A stretch of 64,000 bases of DNA from Thozetella sp. PMI_491 (Eukaryota > Ascomycota > Sordariomycetes > Chaetosphaeriales > Chaetosphaeriaceae): assembly GCA_021432635.1 (NCBI GenBank), contig MU270031.1, positions 560,118 through 624,117 of the forward strand, in the 5' to 3' direction. Each line of letters starts with the position of its first letter. The first letter of the stretch is position 1. The notes below the pieces were generated by a model. That model searched no databases and was not told the DNA's origin. It worked only from the letters and a program-made list of their open reading frames with translations. Both the position numbers and the translations under genes were made by a program. This document shows positions 1 through 11,546 of the stretch, in pieces.

Positions 1-134
1 CGCTCTTCTCTCCCTCCCACACCGGTTGGGGGCGGATCGACGCAGGAAAGGGACCGTCGGGCACCAAGAGCAGACCGCAGCTGTTGATCACCATATCGCA
101 GCTTCGCCGTCCCTCTGCCACCGCCCGCATAACG
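1..134. other. 5' flank of the first gene
   Basis: This short stretch precedes the first in-frame ATG at 135. The same reading frame is open for some distance upstream without an ATG, so an upstream exon outside the window cannot be excluded. No promoter element is evident. Confidence 0.4.
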
Positions 135-3100
135 ATGGGTGCGGATACAAAGAAGACCATCGTGCCGCCGTTGCCCGCGCCCACCGAGACCGAGTCTACC
201 ACCCTAGGGACCCCGACCGAGTTGGCAACCGATGTGTCCAAGCCTGGTGACGAGAACTCGTCATACTCGCTACCCGAAGACGGTACACCCGTTACCATCA
301 GGACTCGTGGGCACCGTGCCAGCAAGTCACAGACCTCGCTGCTCATAGAGTACTTCGAGGGCGGCAAGTCCTCTCCTGGAGCTAGCGGTGACCACTCCCG
401 CAAGCCTAGCGTACGGGTTCGCCTCACTCCCAGCAGCAAGGACCGCAGGGGAGAAGCGGAGAGAGGCCACATCAAGATCACCGAAACCAAGTCCCGCAAG
501 GCCAGCCTTAGCCGGCGAACTGCTGCCTCGCGGGGGGAGATCGACGCACACTCTGCCCTTACCGGCGACCTCGAGGACGCCAAAAGCATGAGCTCCTATG
601 CATCCGCCACCGAGGAGAGCAACGTGTCTCGCAATCCCATCGACATTGAGATCGACCGCAGCGGAAACGTTCGTCGTCGTCGCCCCGCAAGCCCGCTCAT
701 CCCTGCCGCTGACGGCAGCAAGATAAGCTACGCACCGGGCAGCGATATCTCGGCGATTCCCACTGACAGCTTCCTTGACGGATCTGGGCCGACCACTTCG
801 ACTTTCAAGATGTCTGAGGTGAGGAGTCGGAGCAGGAGTCCATCGCGCTCGCGTGTAGGCGACGTACTGGGCGGCGCGGCGGCTGGTCTCGCTGCTGCTG
901 CTGTTGCAGACAAGATCAGGTCAAAAAGTCGTGGGGAGAGTCGCGACCGCGAGAGAGACCGAGTCTCCGTGTCTAAGACTCGAGACAAAGACCGGAAGCA
1001 CAAGTCGAGCAAGAGCCGAACTAGTAGCCTCAGCAAGGAAGAAAAATATTCTGAAGGAACTAAGTCGCCCCGCCGAAAGTCTAGCAGAAGTCACGCGGAC
1101 TCGACCATCTCCGCCGCTGATTCGAGCGTCGTGTCTTCTGGCCTCTCCAGCCATCGAACTTCGGACCAACAGTCGATCCGTTCAGGCACATCCAAAGCCT
1201 CGATCAACAACCCAAAGCTCCTCGAGACCGTCGAAGATGCCATCCGACGACTGATCCTCCCCGAGCTCGATGCTCTCAAGAGAGAGCAGAGCAGGCACAA
1301 GCAACGCCGGAGCTCTGCGACCTCGAGCTCATCTCTCTCGCGAGAGGATTTCACAAGTGAAAGACGGCGATCCTCCTCGGGAACTGTCAAGAATGACATC
1401 ACGCCACGAAGCAGTCTCAGAGACAAGGAGACACGGGACCGAGAGGCCCGCCATGACTTCGATGATAGTCCATCCATCAGCGGTGTCGGCCACGAATCCG
1501 TTGAGGAGATCCGTCATATGGAGGATACCCCGATGCGTAGCCATGACCACCTCAAAGCAGCCGCAGCCGGCGCTGGCCTCGCAGGCGCTGCCATTGCCAT
1601 GCATGAAGCACTCAAAACCCCTACCGATGACAAGCGATCCCGCAGGCGCAGAAGAGCTGAGATGAGAGGTCGCGTCTCCGACCACACTGCCGAAGAGTTT
1701 GAGGAAGATCACGCGGCACCGACACCTCCCATGCCACTCATGGCAAGCGAACTCAACCCCAATCCGTCCGAGGTGACCAGAGCCTCGATACTTTCGGCCG
1801 AAACAGACCGACCCCACTCAGCCAGCGAGGAACTCACACCTGTCCGCGAGGTATCACGCGAACAACTGTCTATCGAGTCTAGCCCGACACCGACTAGGGG
1901 CCCAACGTTGGCTGCTCTCGGAGCTCAGCACGAGAACATATCCCATGGAGACCTCCGCACGCTTCCTACTAGGAGAGGAACTGGGGAGTTTGTCGATGGT
2001 GAAGAAGAATATGCCGAGCAAGGCATTCGGCATCAGGAATTCGAGGAAGACGACTATGATGACCAGCACGACTATCCCTCCCCAGGCAACTATGACTACT
2101 ACAACTCGCACCAGGATGTCCCCCCGCCGCTTAAATATGTTCCGTATCACCCAGAACGTCGTGGCCTCAGCCCCATCCCTAGCATCTCGGGATACACCGA
2201 AGGGGGCAGCGAAGCGCAGCGCAATTCTGGCTTCGTTCAAGAGAGTTCAGTCTCATCATCGGACAAGTCTGTTCGTCAGGATAGAGCGCTGCATTCTCCG
2301 AGCTCAATCCCCAGCAACATCATGGGCCGAGAGTTTGGAGAGGACGAGCGGAGCCTCCGGAGTTCTGGCGTAGACTACCGGAACACCATGTCGGCGGAAG
2401 GCAGCGAGGTGGACCGGGTGACCTCTGGCCAGGCGGTACGTGCGCTTGGTGCCAACCCCAACTTCGTGCATACCCTTGGCATCGAATCGAATGTGGCTTC
2501 ACTCGTGGATGGCTCGATGCTCGACGAATCCCTCCTCACAGGGGAGTCCAGTCTTTCCCGAAACCAAGCCTACGGTGGCGAAGACTCGGAGGTGAACCTC
2601 GAGCATCACTATGAAGATCGTCAAGGTAGCCCCACGAAGCAGTCGGTAGGGAGCCAGCGCGACTACACCGCCGAGCGTGCTGGTACCTCGGTTTCCGGGA
2701 GCCAGAGGTCCCGCGAATTCGCCGAAGAGTACGAAGTCGACGAGTATGGGCGCAAGGTGCCCGTTCAGCGTTCGAAGTACCGCCAGTCGCCAACAACATC
2801 CGAGGCTGCTATCACTGGCGCGGCCGTGACTGCTGCAGCTGCAGCTTTGAAAGCTCACAGGGAACGCCAACACCCCGTTGAGCAGGTTCTTGACGACCAC
2901 CTCGAGCCAATCGGCGTGCAGCGCAACAAGTCGTTCAAAGAACGCGCGATGCACGGGCATCAGCCAGGCACTGAACCCGGGCACAATGTGCGCCGGCTGG
3001 AGGACCAACCCAAGATGGGGTTCAGTGCAATGCCTCATCCGGACGATCTGATGCCTGATAGCGAATGGCAGGATGAGCTAGAGACTAACCCGTCCATCTT

Positions 3101-5833
3101 GAACGGAGAGGAGGGCTTCACAGTTAAGAAGGGGTATCAGCACTATGATGATGAGCAGGATCCCGGCGACCTCACGCCGACTCGTCATACCCCTCAGCCC
3201 CACCAGGCCAACGAGACGTACGAAGAGCACCATGACGGCTACGACTCTCCCATCTCCGCATCCCGCGAGAAGACCGGTGGCCTGGGTCTCACCGAAGCTG
3301 CCGGGGCCGCTGCCCTCGGCGCTGCAGCTGTTATGGCTGCGAAGGGAATGCATAGCCGGCAGTCCAGCCAGTCTCATCAAGACCATGATGAGGAGTGGCA
3401 ACGCACTTCCGACGATCGCAAGCGCGACACTCTCGTGACAAACCCCTATGAAGGCGCAAGCCCGATCGTTAACCTGCCCGGGCTTGGCGTCGGCGACCCA
3501 GCAGCTTATCAGGACGATGGATATAGCGATCAGTACCGAAACAGCCCGCTCGAACACAAGGATGAGGGATACATTTCGCAAGGCCCGAACAAGAGCCCGG
3601 ACGTTCAGAAGGGCAAGGGTGTTGACTTCAACATCCCCGCTGCTATGCCCGGTACTGGTATCGAAGACCCCTTCTTCACACCCAAGCATCAGAGGCATCT
3701 TAGCGGTATGTCGCAAGGCATGGGCTCTCCCATGTATGATGCCGCCATGGGCACTGGCATTGAGCGTATCGAGTCGAAGGATATCATCGCGTTGATGCAA
3801 CATGTAAGATCCCGTCACTTCTCTCTGCTCTCGACACATACTAATCCTATGTAGCTGATGGTCCGGGATGCTCAACGGAGCGCTCGCGATACCGAGATCC
3901 TGGTCACTCTCGTTCGGTCCGCTGCAGAGATGCGCAATTCCTTTGAGGATATCAAGAAGATGCTTGTAGACACTGAGGATGTGATTATCACCGAGGTCAA
4001 GGAAAATACGGAGCAATCGGTCCAACGCGCCATCAACGGCCCTCGACCCTACCCCGGCAGTGCTCCTCGATCCGTACAGGGCATTCCATCAGGATCTCAG
4101 GCTGGAACGGTTACAGGCGATGACCTCCCTGCCAAGAAGCGAAACCTCTTCCGCCGCGCTCTCAAAGGTCTTGGCACCAAGGGGACCAACGACCTGACGA
4201 GAATCGAGGACATGCTCAACCAATTGTTGAATGAAGTGGATGTCCTCAAGGAACAGACAGCGCGCGGCCCCGTGAGTTTGAGCCCCCATGATGTGCAATC
4301 GTTTGGGGAGCTCCAACCCGAGGGCCAGTATGAACAAGATCACGGCTACGAGCCAGAAGGCCATGCTGGCACTTCGACCACTAGCCATGCTTCGCAGTCT
4401 GGACACCTGTCGATTCCAAATTCCCGTGCCGCGTCCACTCGTCTTGGGTACGACCGCAAGGTCTCTGGGAATCGTATTAGCACTGTCCCGGAGGCCAACG
4501 AGGACGAATATGAGCATGTCCAGGTTGGCCACCAAGGTGCCCACGATAGCAATGAGCAATACCTCATGACTCCAGCCACAGAGCAGCGCGCTGGGTCCGT
4601 ACCACTTGGTACACCTCCTCAGACCCAGGTACCGGTCCAGACTTCGGTGAGCCAAGACAATACACCCAAAACTGAGGAGGGCAAGAAGCACAAGTCCGGC
4701 ACTCGGGCAAGCTGGTTCCCCAAGATCTCACGGTGGTCGGAGACCACCACTTCGAGCGTGGCCCAAGCCTTCCGCCGCAGCGGCCAGTCCCGAAAAAATG
4801 ACGAAGAAATCCATTCTCCGGGGGGCAACTTCTTAACTGGCGGTCCTTCGCGGTCGGAATCCATCGGCAGCTACTCGGACAACTTCCAGTTCCAGGATCC
4901 GAACCCTCCTGACAAGCTACACACGGGGTTCACCGAGGAAGACCTCACCCATGGCGGCGGCTACCATCCCGAGGAGGTCAACATGTCACAGCACCACCAG
5001 GGTGGTTCCATTTCGCAGGACTTGGACTATGAGACGCTTGAGGCACCACCTCCCATTCGTGATTACCGAGGCATGACGCCTGAGGACCCCAAGTACAAGG
5101 CTCACCGGAACTCGCTTAATTTGCAGCACCCGCAGCCGTACCGTAGCCAAGCGGAACGCTTCAAGGCGAATTTGGAGTCCCAGGCTCTGGGCTACGACTC
5201 CTCCATGAGCCCTCACAGTGCCGACTGGGCTGGGTCCGCCACGAGCTTGAACCGACTACCCCGCAATCCCAACCGGGAGAGCTACGATTCGGCAGGGAAC
5301 CAACAGGGGCAATTCTGGACTTCATCCCCTGCCCAGGCCGGCATTACTGCCACAAGTGGACCCCCCATCCCGCCCAAGGAGCCGCTCAGCGCCTCTAGCC
5401 CCGGCCCAGAGATGCGCGGCATGGGCATGGGGACACCGCCAAAGAACAACCGCATCAACAAGCTCCAGAAAGCCAGCCCGCTGCCACACCACAGCGTTGA
5501 GAGCGGTTACGGCACCATGACGCATGGGGTTCCGACCGCAAGCTATATCAGCCATTCCCGCGATGGCTCCAGCCCACGCTTCGAGAACAGAAACCTGAGC
5601 GGCGCTCTCGGCGTCCCTACGCGCCGGCCCAGCGGGCCACGGGCAATGACACAATCTCCTAAGAGTGGGCGGGAGAGCCTCGCGAGCGATGAGGGCTTGG
5701 GAAGTGACGAGAGGCGGAGAAAGCGAGGTGAGTCTTGACTTACTCCTACAATTCTAGCCACGGCTGTGGTCCTAACGGCGGGCGTATAGACACATTCGGC
5801 ACCATTGGCTCGCAAGACACGGATACCTTTTAG
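135..5833 (+). CDS. Very large, mostly disordered Ser/Arg/Asp-rich protein of unknown function
   Basis: Three exons are proposed: 135-3803, 3855-5727 and 5790-5833, giving about 1861 residues. Intron 1 (51 bases) has a GTAAGA donor and a CTAAT branch site; intron 2 (62 bases) has GTGAGT and CTAAC. The start is the first ATG in frame. I do not recognise a catalytic domain. Most of the protein is low-complexity and charged, with RS-like patches near residues 235-250. More ordered segments are a predicted helix near residues 358-385 (LETVEDAIRRLILPELDALK) and a stretch around 1216-1290, rich in I/L/V and acidic residues, that spans the first splice junction. A second helical block follows the KRNLFRRALKGLG motif in exon 2. 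Four alanine/glycine-rich helices recur near residues 245-261, 472-494, 890-907 and 1054-1072. This recalls scaffold or septum-associated proteins of filamentous fungi, but that is only an inference. The family is unassigned. The tiny last exon ends in DTDTF. Confidence 0.85.
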
Positions 5834-6953
5834 AGGAACGCACCCCACGGAAGGCTGCTGGTTAGCCGTCCCACTCTACTCCATACAGGCCCCAATTCCC
5901 ACTACACCTTTAATCGACGATCGATACGACCATGATGGATTGCGGTAACGAAAGGCTGGGGTAAAGGGCTTATCAAGTTCGATGACTACCATTTTCTGCT
6001 TAGCTTCTCGCGCGACGGGCTTTCGTCCTATAGACTTCGCTAAGACTTGTTTGGACGAGAGAAGTTGCGAGGACTGCGTCAGGATTGGCGAGATGGAAGA
6101 GGAGGAGAGCGGAGCATGTGGCCCGAGCATGACAGTGCAGAAAGGGCGATTCTTGCAAAATTTGACCAAAAAAAGAAGGGAGAGAGATGCACTGCAAGGT
6201 ATGAGGCGCGCGATTTACCTTCACGACGATACGACGCACGAAACAACTCTTGCATCTTGCTAGCACGGTGTTCTAGAGAGGGCTGAGCGAGCGAGCATTG
6301 TCCACCGTCATATCATCACATCACTAGCCTCTTGTGGTTGCAGTGGGCGAGGGCTTGGTTTCAGCAGGTGTTTTTTTTTAACCCCGGGGAAGCGAGAGAC
6401 ACAGGGGATCTGTTACTCTCGGATGTGAGGATGTTTGATACCAGAGAGAGAAAGAGCAGTACTTGGGTGGTCATAGTTGGCCTTGTAATACTATGAAAAT
6501 TGGGGGTTTCTCCGGGGCATACCGAATGCACCTTGATATCTATATTGTGTTGAGCACATTCTGTGTCCTATCTCGTCCCTCGTTTCTGATATCTCGATCT
6601 ATCGGTTGCTCGATCCTATCCGGCATATCAAGGATGACTGACCGAGGATGAGTGACCTAAGGCTGCATGCTCCTCAGAAGTGTGAACAAAATAAATGTAG
6701 ATTCCCCCATTGTCTAGAGGCTTATGTCCCTCCATACGCCGCGAATACAGGTAGAGATATTTACAGGCCATCGCGGCCAAATGCAATATGTACACTCCCA
6801 AGTCATTAACCATAGCCATCTATCGAGGCTCTAGGGGGCACCGTGTCTATGCCTAGTATAGCCGCCCTGGCCCCATGTTTGTCGTATTACTCCCGTAGGA
6901 GACGGCGTGCGATATCAGGTCTAGCGTTTCACCCGTCGAGTAAGCTTCAAAGC
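5834..6953. other. Gene-free interval between convergent genes
   Basis: This holds the 3' flanks of the giant disordered protein and of the small mitochondrial-type protein, which are transcribed toward each other. Only short ORFs with unconvincing composition are present. No RNA gene or repeat was seen. Confidence 0.5.
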
Positions 6954-7306
6954 TTACATTCGGCCCTCCATAGCCCAACGGGCGGCGGCAGGCCAGCCGA
7001 GGACAATTGTGAACCCAGGGACGTAGCTGTGGAGACATACAGTCAGCGAGGTGTATGTGAGGTAGGAGACCACTGGGATCTGCTTCACACTTACACGAGA
7101 AAGACCTTGCCGGCATTCTTGAGGTACTTGCCGTAGTCCCCGGCCTGGGCGGTCTGGCCAACGGGGTCCCGGGCGTGAGGGTGAGCCTCCATACCATTGG
7201 CAAGTCCGCGGAATACGCGGCCGAGGCTGAAGTTCCTCCGGGGAGCGGCCTGGAAGGTGGTCCGGACGGAAGCGCGGACGGCGATGCGGGCAAGGGCGGC
7301 GGACAT
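6954..7306 (-). CDS. Small mitochondrial-type single-span membrane protein, family not identified
   Basis: Two exons on the minus strand, 7095-7306 and 6954-7026, are separated by a 68-base intron with a GTAAGT donor and a CACAG acceptor. The product is 94 residues. The N-terminus (MSAALARIAVRASVRTTFQA) is rich in Arg, Ala and Ser and lacks acidic residues, which is typical of a mitochondrial presequence; PRRNFS near residues 22-27 resembles a processing site. The middle is hydrophilic with several His. The C-terminus has one hydrophobic segment (FLVYVPGFTIVLGWPAAARW) and ends in EGRM. Size and layout match supernumerary subunits of respiratory complexes or ATP synthase, but I could not match it to a named subunit. 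Two CCAATCAG boxes lie about 0.8 kb upstream. The gene model is well supported by the intron signals and frame; the role is inference. Confidence 0.75.
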
Positions 7307-8591
7307 GGTGATGTATATAGAGTGAGGTTTGCTGTTTGTACACGGCGGAGCAGAGTGTGTTTTGTGAGAGGAGACTGGTCAAGTCAAACACGAGTGGAGA
7401 TGGTTGGTCGTGGGAGGGGAGTTGGGTTTGTCACAAGACTGGACTTGATGTCTCGATGTGAATGCTTTTGTATGCTGGTGATACAAGAGAGGCAAGCACA
7501 CAACCGTGTGGCAACGGGGGCCGTCTTATACGAACAGAAGGTTGAACGACGGCCCAGGTCAGGCCATCGTCGAGCCTACCTTAGCCTGATCGAGACGAAG
7601 GCCAGGAAAGCAAACGGCGAGGCCCATGTTTCCACTGCTTAGCAAGGCCCGGGGCTTGGTCTGCAGGCGTGCACATCGCCGGACTACGAATCCCACGCCG
7701 TCGAGAAGAGTGCCAACGGTCCTCATTTTCCCGAATGACTGTTAGCGGTGGCCCGCATGGGAAGGCGGCCATGGCTAACAGACCGTCCCGAACTAAACCG
7801 AAAGACTGGTGGTGATGAACCTAACGGTGAGGAAGCGGGAACGTTGTGGACGCTGCGATCATGCCACACGGGAGAATAAACACCAGATCGTGCATCCCCA
7901 GGTCGGGCTCGCCCAATGACAGGGGGCGCGACCACGAGGCTCAGTCAGGGCGAGAAGGCACAGAGACCGGGGCGTGGGTCGATTTTCAGCTACAAATGGC
8001 GGGCTCCTTAGGAATTATGGCATGATCGGGAACGACCGACCGGGGGTGTACCAAAGGGGGGTCTTTTTTTACAGAGGACGTACGGAGAGCGGCCTAAGCA
8101 GGGCCTGTCGATTATTTTGCTCCAATCAGCGATGTGGGAAAAGGCGATGATCTAGGCCAATCAGGTTGTGATTATTCAGTATAGCGTCCCTAGCCCTGTT
8201 CCTGCCGACCGATCATGCGATTCTCCCGTCCCGCCCTCCGGTCCCACCCTCTCGGCCCCAGAAGCCCGGCCTGGAAGAAGGCAATGCAGGCAACTGTCTT
8301 CAAACCCCGGAATATGTCCAGCGCATGCGAGATCTAGATGCTGGACCCCGGACGCCGGTTTTCGTGCGATGGGGCTGCAACACCACCCACCAGTCACATG
8401 GGCCCGGCAGGTTGCGGCCCAGCCCCCGGTTTCACGGCCGGCGCCCGGCGAAGTTGTGTGCTGGCTGTGGTTCTAGGGGAGTGGTGAATCACGCATTGGA
8501 GGTGGGGCGACCTAGTCCTCCACCACAGTACTACAGAGTACGAAGTAAGTATCGTCGGCCGCCCGGCCGAAGGGTATCCTATCCAGGCAAT
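7307..8591. other. Intergenic region upstream of the small mitochondrial-type gene
   Basis: This lies between the 5' end of the small minus-strand gene and the 3' end of homoserine kinase. It contains two CCAATCAG motifs, annotated separately. No coding sequence is supported. Confidence 0.5.
8122..8164 (+). promoter_or_regulatory. Pair of CCAATCAG boxes
   Basis: The octamer CCAATCAG occurs at 8122-8129 and again at 8157-8164, 35 bases apart in the same orientation. In ascomycetes the CCAAT-binding complex (Hap2/3/5 or AnCF) binds CCAAT and often controls respiratory genes. The nearest start is the mitochondrial-type gene at 7306, about 0.8 kb away, so the assignment is tentative. Confidence 0.3.
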
Positions 8592-9784
8592 CTACGTCGC
8601 CCGGGCCACCGTCGTGCCCTCGGCGGGTTCGAGCAGCTTCCAGGCGCATACAATATCTTGTTGTTTGAACCTGGCGATGATCTTGTCGGCGATCTCGTCG
8701 AAGTTACTGGTCGCGAGCGCCAGGATGGTCGGGCCGGCTCCCGACAGGCACACACCTAGGAGGCCGGGTTGCGAGCCGGGCGTCATGGACTCGACAATCT
8801 CGGTGAGCCCTGGGATCAACGTCTGTCGGTAAGGCTGGTGTAACTTGTCCTGCATGGCCAGGTAGATGAGTTCCGGGTCGGGAGGTGACTGTCCCAGGGC
8901 TACGGGCAGCAGGGCAATCCGCTGGAGGTTGAACGTCTACGTGAATATCATCAGCATTGCTTCCTCACTTCCGCAGCGCACGCGGGTGCTACTACTCACC
9001 ACGTCTGGGCGCGGGTATTGCGCCGGCAATACCGCGCGGGCCTTGTGCGTCGGCACCTCGAACTCCGGGATGATGGCCACAGCCTTGATCTCGGGCGCCC
9101 AGGGGAATTTGATGTGGTGGCCGATGCCGTGGGGCGGCTCGGGCGGCTTGATGCCCGTGTCCTCACCACCTGCCGGAGCGGGAAGCACCTCGCTGAGCGG
9201 GATCTCCACTCGAGCCACGTCCTCAGGCTTCAGAGGCTTAAGATAGGTGCCGACGAAGCCGCCGAAGAGCGCGGCGCCCACGTTGTCCGGGTGGCGTTCT
9301 GTCTCGAAGGTTAGCTAGCAAGCATGCGTGTGGGGGCTAAGGGGGTCTCACCGATCATCAAACAAAAGTCGAACAGGCGGTCGTTGGTCAGGTGGTGCAG
9401 GCCACCAACCTCCTTGCCGAGGACGACACCGGCGACGACGGCCGCCCCCGAGGAGCCGAGCCCGCGCCCGAGCGGGATGGGGTTCTTGATGTGGACGTGG
9501 GTCTCGACGGGGAAGGCGCGCTGGTCGTGGCACCGGAGGACGTAGAGGGCCACGCGTGTTAACAGGTTCTTCTCTGGATTGAGGCTGATGTCGTCTGAAC
9601 CCTCGCCCTCGCCCTCGTACGTAACGCGACAGTTAAGCGGCTGGTCTGACGTCGTCTTGGTCCGGTCGATAGTGACATGTAGCTCCAGGTACATGGACAG
9701 CGCCAGCCCGATGACGTCGAACCCGGGCCCAATGTTGGCGCTCGAGCAGGGCGTCTTGATGACAAAAGACTCGATGCCGGCCAT
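8592..9784 (-). CDS. THR1: Homoserine kinase
   Basis: ATP-dependent phosphorylation of L-homoserine to O-phosphohomoserine, the penultimate step of threonine synthesis, cytosolic. Three exons (9352-9784, 9000-9298, 8592-8936) give 358 residues, normal for the family. The introns (53 and 63 bases) have GTGAGA and GTGAGT donors. GHMP-kinase features are clear: an N-terminal SSANIGPGFDVIGLAL block, the phosphate-binding PLGRGLGSSGAA at residues 104-115, a GERHPDN-type segment spanning the first splice junction, and the C-terminal LSGAGPTILAL motif. The ATG at 9784 is the first methionine before the conserved block. An insertion rich in Pro and Gly in exon 2 (APAGGEDTGIKPPEPPHG) looks like a variable loop. 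There is no functional link to the neighbours. Confidence 0.96.
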
Positions 9785-11546
9785 GGTGTCCTATCTAGGC
9801 TCTTCTCTCCTCCGGCCAAGCGCGCCTTACGTATGAGTGGGATACGAAGAAGGGGAATCTGGGTTGTGTGTTAGCGCGAGAGGGAGGGGGCCGGTGGTGA
9901 TTGTCCTCCAGGGTTTGGCTGCATACAATGTCCTAGTCTGAACCAGGAGTCACAATTGCCTAGCTAGAGGACACGGCACCGTCTCAGGCTGGCTTGCTTG
10001 CTGTCTATCCTCTAGAGGTGAAGGTTTGGAGGGGCATCCAAATGCATTGGCTCAATGTCATGTGGACCTGAGTTGGGCAGGCTCGGACCAGGGCCGTCAA
10101 AAAAGGTCGCCAAAGTGCGGGATTGGGCGAGCGCCAGGCAAATATATGGAGCCGATGCGCGACCGAGAGGGTTTTTTCTGCATTTGGTGACTCGAAGTTT
10201 TTCAGTGTTAGTGAGGCTATGGCTTGAATCGCTGGCACCGATGACGGAGGAGCGTGGGGTTAGGGGGGGGGGGGGGGGCGGTGAAGCCTGCCGGTTTGGC
10301 TGATTTCGAGTGCAGCAACTCCCAGCCCGCAACGAGACTTGCCCGGAGTGTGAGTGTGCCCGAGGAGAGTACATTCTGAGGAGCGAAAGCCTGGCCGGGG
10401 CACAGGGCAACTCAATCGCCCACGAGGAGAAACCTTGGTGTTGTGTGCGTAGGTAAGGGATTGGGGGGGCTGCATGTCCATATAGATATAAGTGTGTATA
10501 TATTAGGTATACTCGCTACTTGTGTCGCACTCCAAAAGCAAAGGAGAGGGGCCTCCCAGACGGATAGGATCCCAGCACGAGGGAAGAGATGGATTGATTG
10601 GCGTGGCCCTGCGAATGGGATCCGGGGGGCGTCATTGCGTGATTTCGTCTCCTAGGAACTCGGAAACCTCCAAGGAGCGCAGATGCAGGTCGTTTGGCGG
10701 TGGGCTCGGCGCGAGCGGAAAACTCCAAGAACAGGAGCATCTCGTCCGTGCTCGGTCTCCCTCGGGTCTGTCTATTTACCTGCAATTGTTCGCTCCGCCC
10801 AAGGAAGCTTAGCCAATAACCATGGCACTCGTCACACCGGAATCCTGTGTTGGGACAATGAGATGCTGCCCGCCCCAGTTATGCCAAACCTGTATAGTGC
10901 CTAGGCCTGGGCGATCTAAGATGCCTCTCTACCGGCTCTTAGTCGAAGCTTCCTAGGGACCACCCGCCCCGACGCGCGCTGGACATGCCGAAGCCAACAG
11001 TAGAAACAAGCAGGTGGGCATATACTATGTAAGAAAAGAGAAGTGGTCCGTGCATGCGCCCCATGTCAGTCCAGTTTGGGTCTAGCCCGATGCGCCCCTG
11101 CAGCACCAGCTTGCCAATGAAGATCGCGTCGTGGCACGGGCACGGTAGCAGGAGGAAAGCTCCCTGGAAATTTAAGTCGACACCTCTTTTTGCACGACGG
11201 CCACCACCACCAAGCCGACCGAACTAGCATCACACAGCCCGCAGCCCGCAGCCTTCCCCGACTCGAATTCGCTCCCGGTCCGCTGGTTCCCGTTCTCTCT
11301 CGCACCGGGACATGGCATCTGGGCCGTCCTGAGAGCTCGAACTAGAACGACAAATCCACGCCCGACGCGGACTTCTGAGCCACGAGCTCGCGAGCCGGGA
11401 CAGCTCTCCGTCCGTCCCTCCGCCTGCTCACGCGGCCTCCCCAGCTCCCCCAAGCCGTCAGCATCATCAGAATCCGGGCCCGCCCGTCCTCTCCCACCAG
11501 CTCCCTCATGCCCCAGTAACACGGCGCGTCCAACAGAGTGACCACC
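9785..11546. other. Divergent promoter region of homoserine kinase and Arp1
   Basis: A 1.76 kb gap separates two divergent starts. It includes a run of 16 G at 10263-10278. The last 300 bases before the Arp1 ATG are C/T-rich, as is common in fungal 5' leaders. No coding sequence is supported. Confidence 0.5.
10263..10278 (+). repeat. Poly-G tract of 16
   Basis: An uninterrupted run of 16 guanines lies in the gap between homoserine kinase and Arp1. It could be a real homopolymer or a length-uncertain sequencing region. Confidence 0.8.
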
